Shown: positions 45,063 through 51,931 of the stretch, piece after piece
Layout: each line of letters opens with the position of its first letter
Numbering within the stretch: the first letter of the stretch is position 1
Source: an uncultured Nitrosospira sp.
GTDB taxonomy: Bacteria; Nitrospirota; Nitrospiria; Nitrospirales; Nitrospiraceae
Direction: 5' to 3'
DNA length: 64,000 nucleotides
Assembly (NCBI GenBank): GCA_900696515.1
Contig: CAADGK010000101.1
Coordinates: forward strand, 47,173 to 111,172
Translations under genes and position numbers: made by a program
Notes under the pieces: generated by a model
What the model was told of the DNA's origin: nothing
Seen by the model: only the letters and a program-made list of their open reading frames with translations
Databases searched by the model: none

Positions 45063-45412
45063 GAGAACATCTCCTTCAACTGCTTCAACCGATTCCTGAC
45101 CACCTCAATCTCGCGTGGTGGTGTCTTGCTGCCTGTGGTGGATTTCTTCTGAAACGCGTGCACCACCCAAATGTCGTGTGCCAACTGCACCGCATAGACG
45201 ACGCGGAAGGCATCGCCCCTGAACGGTAACGCGATTTCAAAGACACCAGAGCCGAGGCCCTGCAGTGGTTTTGCGAGATCTGCCTTGCCGCCCTCCGCTG
45301 CGATCGTCAGGGCCGCCAGACAGATGGACTGGACGCCTTCGGGAAAGGTCCTGAATTCCTTCAGTGCCGCCTTGATCCACGAGACAGGCCGCGTCTTCCG
45401 AACATCTGGCAT
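45059..45412 (-). CDS. RelE/HigB-type toxin (phage Gp49-like)
   Basis: A 117-residue mRNA-interferase-like toxin. Family features: PVSWIKAALKEFRTFPEGVQ, the LKPLQGLGSGVFEIALPF-type core (here AKPLQGLGSGVFEIALPFRG), FRVVYAVQLAHDIWVVHAF and QKKSTTGSKTPPREIEVVRN. This matches the Gp49-like group that pairs with XRE antitoxins. Complete. The promoter side has ATATGA...TCATAT half-sites near 45430-45455 that could be the operator. Confidence 0.9.
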   Translation of the reverse strand: MPDVRKTRPVSWIKAALKEFRTFPEGVQSICLAALTIAAEGGKADLAKPLQGLGSGVFEIALPFRGDAFRVVYAVQLAHDIWVVHAFQKKSTTGSKTPPREIEVVRNRLKQLKEMFS

Positions 45413-45834
45413 CAGTGGCCACTACGATCCATATGATCCGTATATTGTCATATTTGACAACAGTCTTCAACTAGGCTTACCGGCAGCAAGCACCCGACTT
45501 CTTCCGGTACCGAGACATCCTGCTTCGAACCAGCTGATTTCTCACGAATGTTGAAATGGCATCTTGCCTACTTCGTGGTCAGAGAGGCTCTTGAAAGACA
45601 GACGACATGTCAGCGTCGTACATTTCCTGGCGGAATGATTCGCTGTTTCGCTGCCGATACCCCATGATGGATCAGACGATTGTCAATTCTCTGCCGGTGA
45701 GTTCCGCGTCGCGTGTCATGAGCTCCCTCAGACCACTTGAATGTTCACGGTGATCAATATTTATCTCGACGCCGCGCGGCACGTCTCGGTCACCTGAGCA
45801 TAATGCTCCTCCAGCTCCTTCTCGGGAGAGCTCC
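45413..45834. other. Intergenic with a possible gene scrap
   Basis: About 420 bases. On the minus strand near 45672-45770 a peptide GVEINIDHREHSSGLRELM is readable and vaguely like the start of an ERCC4-type nuclease domain, but it is too short to call. Otherwise nothing is seen. Confidence 0.4.
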
Positions 45835-46908
45835 TTAGATCGCTCTGACGAGGGTGTCGACGAGCGCAAACGCCATGATCTCAACCTCCAAAACATTTTC
45901 CGTATTCGACAGTACGGCGACCGTTACCGGCGCACCTCGAGGCGGGGTGACGTGCAATGCCGCCGACGTATACCCAGGACCGCCGCCACTGTGTCCGTAT
46001 AGGACACCATAGGGGGAAGCGGGATCTGCGGTCAGGCCGAGTCCATAGCTCGGCAACACGAATCGTTGAGTCGAGGGTGTCGCTGCACGTACGACCGTTC
46101 GCATCTCATCGAGAAGCGCGGGGGGCACGAGCACGCCAGCGAACAGCCGTTCGTAAAAGTGGACGATATCGGAGGCCGTGGACGCGACGACGCCTGTCGC
46201 GACCCAACCCGGGTCATACCTCGTCCGGACATCCACCGGGAGTCCATCCGACGACACAGAGAAACTGTATGCCGGCGCCAGTTCCTGAAATTCCAGTTGA
46301 TTCCTGACCACGGAGGTGTGTCGCAGTCCTAACGGCTGACACACTTCAGTCGCGATAATCTCGGCGAAGTTTGTCTTGCACAGGGTTTCGAGGAGTCGAC
46401 GCAAGATCATGTAGCCGATGTTGGAGTACTGCCACCCCTGTCCCGGTTCAAAGAGCAAGTGGTCCACATGGGTCCGCTCCAGAAATTCGGCATACGTCCA
46501 AGGCGTTTCTCTTCGTTTAACCGCCTCATGGTACTCTGGGATGAGGCCATACTCTGGCAAACCACTCGTGTGTTGAAGGCATTGGCGTATGGTGATTCGA
46601 GAGGCATGGGGCGCATCCGGCAACCACTGCGCTAAAAGGCCGTCTAACTCCAGCTTGCCTGATGCCACCAGTCGCAGGATCGCCGCCGCTGTAAAACTTT
46701 TACTGATGCTTTGGACCGAAAACCGCGACTCGGCATGGATGGCGCCGTCTGTGCTGTCACCAACCGCGGTCATGACCCAGGCTTGGATGTCCTTGCCCGG
46801 TCCCTCTTGATAGGCAAACGACACGGCGGCGTCTGGGACACGGCAGGCGGGCGGCTCAAGATAGGTCCGTAAGCGTTGGACCAACCTCCTGTTCATACCC
46901 ATACTCAC
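45835..46908 (-). CDS. Serine hydrolase, beta-lactamase class C/penicillin-binding-like
   Basis: A 357-residue hydrolase of the AmpC/EstB/DD-peptidase fold. Catalytic S-x-x-K is SISKSF at about residue 69-72, the Tyr motif is YSNIGYMIL near 158-162, and the third motif is GHSGGGPGY near 315. No signal peptide is evident, so it would be a cytoplasmic esterase or peptidase rather than a resistance enzyme. Substrate unknown. It is not obviously linked to the flanking toxin-antitoxin genes. Confidence 0.9.
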   Translation of the reverse strand: MSMGMNRRLVQRLRTYLEPPACRVPDAAVSFAYQEGPGKDIQAWVMTAVGDSTDGAIHAESRFSVQSISKSFTAAAILRLVASGKLELDGLLAQWLPDAPHASRITIRQCLQHTSGLPEYGLIPEYHEAVKRRETPWTYAEFLERTHVDHLLFEPGQGWQYSNIGYMILRRLLETLCKTNFAEIIATEVCQPLGLRHTSVVRNQLEFQELAPAYSFSVSSDGLPVDVRTRYDPGWVATGVVASTASDIVHFYERLFAGVLVPPALLDEMRTVVRAATPSTQRFVLPSYGLGLTADPASPYGVLYGHSGGGPGYTSAALHVTPPRGAPVTVAVLSNTENVLEVEIMAFALVDTLVRAI

Positions 46909-47030
46909 CTGATTTGCGATTCAGTGTGAACCTGCGAATGACCAGCCTTCAGCCGTTTGTGTGCACGCCTCTCGGAGTCACAAGGAAGATGCAGGCGAGT
47001 GGAGGCGCGCTGGCTGTTCGGAAGCTCCCT

Positions 47031-47438
47031 TTATGTGCTACGGAGTGCACGAATCAGTCGTCCAAAGTCGATCTCTACCCACGACTCCGCGATCTTTCCA
47101 CTCTCGACGCGGTAGACGACCAAACCAGTGAATTCTACCGAACGTCCAGTCGGATCCATCCCTTCGAACCTGCCGCGATGGGTCGCTCGGGCTGTCGTCC
47201 GAAGCACCACTCGGTCGCCTTCGGCAATCAGATCATCAATGGTATGGTGGGCATCGGGAAAGGCTTCAACAAATTGCCTTTCAAGCCGCTCCAGTTCGAC
47301 ACGGTCCATCGTCGTGGCGCCCAAGTGGCCAACGTAAGTGGGGGCAATGAAGTCATCGAATTTCCCAGCAAAGCCGGTATTCGAGAAGGCGATCCAGCGA
47401 CGAATGAGATTCTTGTGCTCTGCAAGATCCATTGGCAT
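47031..47438 (-). CDS. SnoaL-like ester cyclase family protein
   Basis: About 135 residues from ATG 47438; the frame is open to ATG 47519, but the family usually begins at the segment MDLAEHKNLIRRWIAFSN. The alpha+beta cone fold is indicated by FVEAFPDAHHTIDDLIAEGD and VVLRTTARATHRGRFEGMDP, then VEFTGLVVYRVESGKIAESW. Members hydrolyse or cyclise small molecules or have no known activity. Partner and substrate are unknown. No good ribosome-binding site is seen for either start. Confidence 0.8.
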   Translation of the reverse strand: MPMDLAEHKNLIRRWIAFSNTGFAGKFDDFIAPTYVGHLGATTMDRVELERLERQFVEAFPDAHHTIDDLIAEGDRVVLRTTARATHRGRFEGMDPTGRSVEFTGLVVYRVESGKIAESWVEIDFGRLIRALRST

Positions 47439-47553
47439 GATGACGGGTGCGGTCTCTTCCGAAATTGCGGCGCGATCGCCGGTCCATGCATACGACTGTA
47501 CCGAGGCGACACGGTTCATTCAATACCGTTCCCTCACAAGCCGCGCTTATCCA

Positions 47554-47577
47554 CAATGTAGCATATGTGCTACATTG
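47554..47577. promoter_or_regulatory. Perfect inverted repeat, probable toxin-antitoxin operator
   Basis: CAATGTAGCA-TATG-TGCTACATTG: two 10-base arms with a 4-base spacer, 36 bases before the broken higB frame. This is the right place and symmetry for autoregulation by the XRE antitoxin encoded at 47968. Confidence 0.7.
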
Positions 47578-47612
47578 CATCCTGGGGGTATAGGGCGAAC
47601 TCATCCAGCCGG

Positions 47613-47978
47613 TTGGTCTATGACGGTGCGGTCCTGCGCATCGAGTTCTACGGTGGTCCGAATGGAGTGGCCCCTGCGGAAGCGTGGCTTGAACAGCGCT
47701 CCCAAGGGCGTCAGTAGAAATTTGCCGCGCTCTTCGTGCGGATGGGGGATACGGGGAAAATTTGGAACGAACGCAAGTTCCAACATGTGACCGAAACGGA
47801 TCAGATCTTCGAGTTCAAAGTCGAAGCCGACCGTATCCTGTGCTTCTTCTTCATCGGCCGGCGACTCATCGTGACGCATGGGTTTCGGAAGCGCGGTGAC
47901 AAAACACCCACACGCGAAATCGAACGCGGGGAATCCTCTAAGCAGGACTTTGAAGGGAGGGTGAAACATGAAACGTAG
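47613..47978 (+). pseudogene. HigB-type toxin interrupted by an in-frame stop
   Basis: One frame reads VLRIEFYGGPNGVAPAEAWL, then hits TAG at 47715-47717, then continues ALFVRMGDTGKIWNERKFQH, ILCFFFIGRRLIVTHGFRKR and KTPTREIERG. These are the successive parts of a phage-derived Gp49/HigB toxin. Apart from the stop codon the frame is undisturbed. An internal ATG at 47736 could only give the C-terminal part. The intact antitoxin follows with an 11-base overlap, so the toxin was probably inactivated recently. Confidence 0.75.
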
Positions 47979-48285
47979 GGCTGCGAGAACGGGGAAAGGG
48001 TGGTTGGACAAGAAGCTTGCGGATCCCCAGTTTCGTAAGGGATTTGAAGAGGAAGCTCAGAAGCTGGCCATCGGGGAGCAATTGTCTCGGTTACGGCACG
48101 AAGCGGGATTGACCCAAGCCCAGCTGGCCACACGCATCGGCAGCACCGCCTCCGCCATCAGCCGCTACGAAAACGCGGAGTACGATCGGTATGAGCTTCG
48201 GACTCTTCAAAAGATCGTCCGCGCCTGCGGGGGTCACCTCGACGTCACCATGGAACCCGGACCGAACACGCATCGAGCGGCGTAG
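47968..48285 (+). CDS. HigA-type XRE antitoxin
   Basis: A 105-residue protein with a classic XRE helix-turn-helix: LSRLRHEAGLTQAQLATRIG and STASAISRYENAEYDRYELR. The N-terminal KLADPQFRKGFEEEAQKLA is typical of antitoxins paired with Gp49-like HigB toxins. GGAGGG precedes ATG 47968. It is intact although its toxin is interrupted by a stop, so it would now serve as a free repressor or as an anti-addiction module. Confidence 0.88.
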   Translation: MKRRAARTGKGWLDKKLADPQFRKGFEEEAQKLAIGEQLSRLRHEAGLTQAQLATRIGSTASAISRYENAEYDRYELRTLQKIVRACGGHLDVTMEPGPNTHRAA

Positions 48286-48727
48286 ACAAGACCACGGCAA
48301 AACGAGAACCTGGTCGCCGATGAGCCACATCCACGACCGATGCCGGTCTCAGAAGTGCAGCACGCGGGATGGGCAAAATGAGGCGAAGAAGCCTGTTGTG
48401 ACGTGCTGAAGCCACGACACTCGATCGTCACAGGGCAGATGGTCGAAGGACCAGCTACGAGGCGGACATGAGGCGCGTGGGTCGTCGATCGCGACACGAC
48501 TGAATGGAGGCGAGTCGGGTGCTGCATGTGGGAGAATGCCGAGTATCCCGCGCGGGGCGGGTGAGTACACGAGAATTAGGATGAAGGGGGACCGTGCGAT
48601 CTCGTCAGATCTGGCTCGACCCTCTGCGAGGAGTGTCCGCTCAAACCGCAGCGCGCAACGCGTCTTGACACCGTTGTCGCATCTCGCTAGAACCATTGCT
48701 CACCGTATACGCGGAAAGGAGCATTCA
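48286..48727. other. Intergenic, no gene seen
   Basis: About 440 bases. It contains ACCGATGCCGGTCTC near 48340, which also occurs in the leader of the KGPF gene (about 44406). The HU ribosome-binding site GGAAAGGAG lies at its end. Confidence 0.45.
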
Positions 48728-49015
48728 ATGGGCAAACCCCTCACCAAGTCACAGATCGCAGAACATCTCGCTGAGAAATCTGGGCTCACCAAACGAGCGA
48801 TGGTGCAGTTTCTCGACGAGTTCGCCGCCTTGGCCTACCGCGAGGCAAAAAACGTCTTTACTATCCCTGGGCTCGGAAAACTCAAACTCGCCAACCGCAA
48901 GGCTCGCATCGGCCGCAATCCGCAAACGGGCAAAGCAATCAAGATTCCTGCGAAACGTGTGGTCAAATTCAGAGTCGTCAAGGCCGCGAAAGACGCCATC
49001 CTCGGAAAGAAATAA
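48728..49015 (+). CDS. HU-family DNA-binding protein
   Basis: A 95-residue nucleoid-type protein from ATG 48728 (after GGAAAGGAG). N-terminal helices KSQIAEHLAEKSGLTKRAMV and QFLDEFAALAYREAK, then the saddle and beta-arm FTIPGLGKLKLANRKARIGR with NPQTGKAIKIPAKRVVKFR, which holds the usual RNPQTG tip and Pro residue. HU bends DNA and often assists recombination of mobile elements. This copy sits among accessory genes, so it may belong to the island rather than the core nucleoid. Confidence 0.92.
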   Translation: MGKPLTKSQIAEHLAEKSGLTKRAMVQFLDEFAALAYREAKNVFTIPGLGKLKLANRKARIGRNPQTGKAIKIPAKRVVKFRVVKAAKDAILGKK

Positions 49016-49332
49016 CGCCCGTCATTGGATGGGCCCATTGCGATCAGTGTGTCTCATCCCTCCAGCGGGCCGACCGAGCATCATGACACGCGCAAGCGGC
49101 CCTCAAGTGCGGAGAAAAGACACGTGCGTTTCCGACGGAGCAAATCGAGCAGTCAACGTGGTTATCACCAGACGCTTGAGGTGATTTATTTATTCAGAAC
49201 AAAGACCATCTGCTGCGAGCCGTGAAGATAGCCGTGACAGTATGAGACACGGCAAGAAATCATGCTGGAATGCGTCCTTGCACCACGCATCACCGATTTC
49301 GCCTTAGTCTCAATAAACTCTGACCTGCCTTG
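49016..49332. other. Intergenic, no gene seen
   Basis: About 315 bases between convergent genes. I see no coding frame and no strong hairpin. Confidence 0.45.
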
Positions 49333-50481
49333 TTATTCAGATACGCTTCCGCGAAGGCGAAGAAATACGTTCATCTTGTCTATTTCATTGTTGCTGGTAA
49401 CGTGATGGAGGAACGCAATATTGGCCTCATGTGAAGCGTCGATGAGATCGCGTATCAGTTCCGTATTCTTCAGGCTGGTGCCGATCAACGATGCGCGCGC
49501 GGCAGAAACCTCATCATGCGTGGTTCCCGCAAAGTAACTGTACATTTTGCCGATTAGTCCGACCACGATGTCTGATACCTGTATGCCCGGCTCAGATCTG
49601 GAGTCGGCAAACCGGAAATTCTTTACTGGCTGTCCCTGGGAGATCAGCGTCATCGAATCCAAATCATCGCGAATGGAATCTTCCATATCAAGGATGTGGC
49701 TCGAATGTTTGAACAGCGCGATCCGATTCAGATAGAAGTAGGTGAAGCTCTGTATGAGAAGGTGAGGTGTGCACTCTTCAATGAAATCGAGGCTAGGCAG
49801 ATCGCGTCCGGCCTGCAACATGCCCTTGAGCATCGTCGAATTAAATTCCGGCAGCACATCATGGGTCTGCTCAAGCATGGAGATGAGTTCATTCAGAAAG
49901 GGCTTGCGGTTTTCCGGAGCCAGGTTGGGATATTGATAGCGGTATAGCAGCCTGGTCGTTTCGGGTAGGTTGGCCCGAAGAAGTGCGGTCAGGTCCGCTT
50001 TTAGGTGAATATGAAGCCCGATCAGGCGGGGATCCCCGAGCCTGTAAAGTATTGAGTCCATAATATCGACAAGCGACCAGTAGAGCGGATCGAGCGCATG
50101 ATAATGGACAAACAGGCCGTTATCGGAGATCCACTGTAGGAAGGTGGTCAATCTGTCTGACGTAAGAAGATCGAGAAAATCGCCCTTGGCCACATGCTTG
50201 AGCTTGAGTTCGTCTGCACTCCTTTGAATGCGCATCGCATTGCGCAAAGACTCTATGTCCAATCTACGGGGCGCACTATCGTGCACAATGCCGCCCAGCA
50301 CAAAGACACCAAGCTCCGTAACATTGAACCCGTGCACACTAAGACGCAGTTTCTTAATGTTGTTCGTTTCGTCATGATAAAAAACATATTCTGCATCAGC
50401 CTTGGTAAGGTGATGCATAGATAAAAGCGTGTCCCGTATCTCATCTAGATCTATCAAAGTACAAATCTCCGGGTCGGTCAT
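49333..50481 (-). CDS. DUF3800-like protein (predicted RNase H-fold nuclease family)
   Basis: A 382-residue protein with the DUF3800 signature: near the N-terminus YVFYHDETNNIKKLRL (the acidic D-E pair), then ELGVFVLGGIV and an Asp-containing late motif PGIQVSDIVVGLIGK. DUF3800 proteins are common on plasmids and prophages and have a predicted ribonuclease H-like core; activity is unproven. Here the protein is longer than average. GAGTGG lies just before the ATG. It lies downstream of the ArdC gene on the same strand, with about 90 bases between. Confidence 0.72.
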   Translation of the reverse strand: MTDPEICTLIDLDEIRDTLLSMHHLTKADAEYVFYHDETNNIKKLRLSVHGFNVTELGVFVLGGIVHDSAPRRLDIESLRNAMRIQRSADELKLKHVAKGDFLDLLTSDRLTTFLQWISDNGLFVHYHALDPLYWSLVDIMDSILYRLGDPRLIGLHIHLKADLTALLRANLPETTRLLYRYQYPNLAPENRKPFLNELISMLEQTHDVLPEFNSTMLKGMLQAGRDLPSLDFIEECTPHLLIQSFTYFYLNRIALFKHSSHILDMEDSIRDDLDSMTLISQGQPVKNFRFADSRSEPGIQVSDIVVGLIGKMYSYFAGTTHDEVSAARASLIGTSLKNTELIRDLIDASHEANIAFLHHVTSNNEIDKMNVFLRLRGSVSE

Positions 50482-50574
50482 TCCACTCTATTGATTCATT
50501 GAGGTTGACGTAAGGCAAGTTTTAAATTCTTTCCCAATAGCTCCACAAACCAATGGGAATCAACGGGAGGGTTG

Positions 50575-51510
50575 TTACGCCGCCTCCTTCTGGCCGTCAG
50601 GCTGCAAGTCGTGCAGAAAGTCGGCAGCGCGCTGCGCATGGGCAGCGGCCCGGAAGATGGCGCGCTTGTCATTCTTCAGGATGGTGAGCCAGTGCGCGAT
50701 GTAGGAGGCGTGATCCTCGCGGGGCGTCAACGCCAGCTCCAGATCGGCGCACAGGAAGGCTGAGCCAAGTTCGGCCACAAGTTCTTCTTCGGCATAGCCT
50801 TCATCGCCCCATTTCTTGCGCCCGAATTCACGGGCGAGGCGCGAAGGGTGCTTGGTCCAGTGCGTCGCCTCGTGTGCCAGGGTGACGTAGTAGCTCTGCG
50901 CATCACAAAAAGCCTCAAGGTGTGGCATACGGATATAATCGGATTCTTGCGCGTAATAGGCTTGCGTCCCGCCATGGCGGATATCGGCCCGTAAATTGGC
51001 AAAGAAGCTTTCCCAATGTTCGATCCGCTGCACAGGACTAAAGCGCGGCTCAGGCTTCGCATAGTAGTGGGCGGGTAGTCCTTCAATCTGCTCGACATTG
51101 AACACGGTGTAGCCCTTCATAAAGTGGATTTCATGCTCGGTTTCATCGCCAGAGTCCTCATCGGTTTCCTTACGGGTGACGGAATTGGCATAAACGACGA
51201 GTGAACCTTTCTCGCCTTTGCGCACATGCGCATTCAGCTCCAGGGCCTGTTTGAAGGTCATCCAGATGGGAGCCGCGAAACCTCCGGCCATGGCCGCGCT
51301 CCAGAGCATCAGGATATTGATGCCGGAGTAGGGTGCGCCATTATGCCGCAAGGGTCGCGTAATCTTTCCCGCCGCATGTTCGGCGTTCCACGGCTTCACC
51401 CAGGTCCGGACGCCCTGTTCGAGATCGGCCACGATCCGGTCGGTGACGCGGGTGTATACGTCCTGCCGCGTAATCCCGTCACTGTGATGGTTTTCGGTGC
51501 TGGTGTTCAT
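50575..51510 (-). CDS. ArdC-family anti-restriction protein
   Basis: About 311 residues from ATG 51510 (after GGAGGACATC); a longer frame upstream lies inside the leader. The N-terminal domain (DVYTRVTDRIVADLEQGVRT through AKPWN-like WVKPWNA, and GAPYSGINILMLWSAAMAGG) is the ssDNA-binding ArdC N domain, and the C-terminal zincin has the HExxH motif in YVTLAHEATHWTKHPSRLAR, with Glu in EELVAELGSAFL. ArdC protects incoming plasmid DNA from host restriction. It is preceded by the leader shared with the KGPF gene. Confidence 0.92.
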   Translation of the reverse strand: MNTSTENHHSDGITRQDVYTRVTDRIVADLEQGVRTWVKPWNAEHAAGKITRPLRHNGAPYSGINILMLWSAAMAGGFAAPIWMTFKQALELNAHVRKGEKGSLVVYANSVTRKETDEDSGDETEHEIHFMKGYTVFNVEQIEGLPAHYYAKPEPRFSPVQRIEHWESFFANLRADIRHGGTQAYYAQESDYIRMPHLEAFCDAQSYYVTLAHEATHWTKHPSRLAREFGRKKWGDEGYAEEELVAELGSAFLCADLELALTPREDHASYIAHWLTILKNDKRAIFRAAAHAQRAADFLHDLQPDGQKEAA

Positions 51511-51742
51511 GATGTCCTCCTTTTCGATGTTGATGTTGGCTCTCTCACGAGAGCTGGAGAGCCAACTCAACCCGACAGGAGAAAAGGAGGACGGCGCGAG
51601 CGGGTCGGCGGGCGTGCCGGAGGGACCGGATTGCACAGGGTCGACCGTGACAGAGCTTCTTGGCTCTGGCGCGGCCTGTGCGGACCCGCAGGCTGAAAAG
51701 CCAGCCCGTTCTGCCGCGCATGAACACCAGTATCCGGCCCAG
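51511..51742 (-). promoter_or_regulatory. Shared structured leader, copy before ardC-like gene
   Basis: Hairpin 51535-51566 has two perfect 10-base arms, GTTGGCTCTC and GAGAGCCAAC, around a 12-base loop. Farther up are GGCGGGCG (about 51617), GAAAAGCCAG (51695-51704), GGACCCGCA (about 51681) and a TATCCGG end block, in the same order as in the KGPF-gene leader. It lies just upstream of the ribosome-binding site. Confidence 0.6.
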
Positions 51743-51931
51743 TCAGATATTATGGGTATAAAGCGGATGTGAGCCAGACCGGCGGGAAAGGGGAGCTATG
51801 AAAGGAAACTTCGGTGTGGTGGCCCGGACATCCATCCGGGGAATGGCAGAGGGTGACTAAGGCCGTATTGCGATCGTAAGGGGTTTGGACTATAAAAATG
51901 AAGCATTTAGACAGGATCGGAAAGAGGAAGA

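Noticed and set aside
45672..45770. Remnant of an ERCC4-type nuclease domain
   Set aside because: About 30 residues with loose similarity, no start site and no continuation; could be chance.
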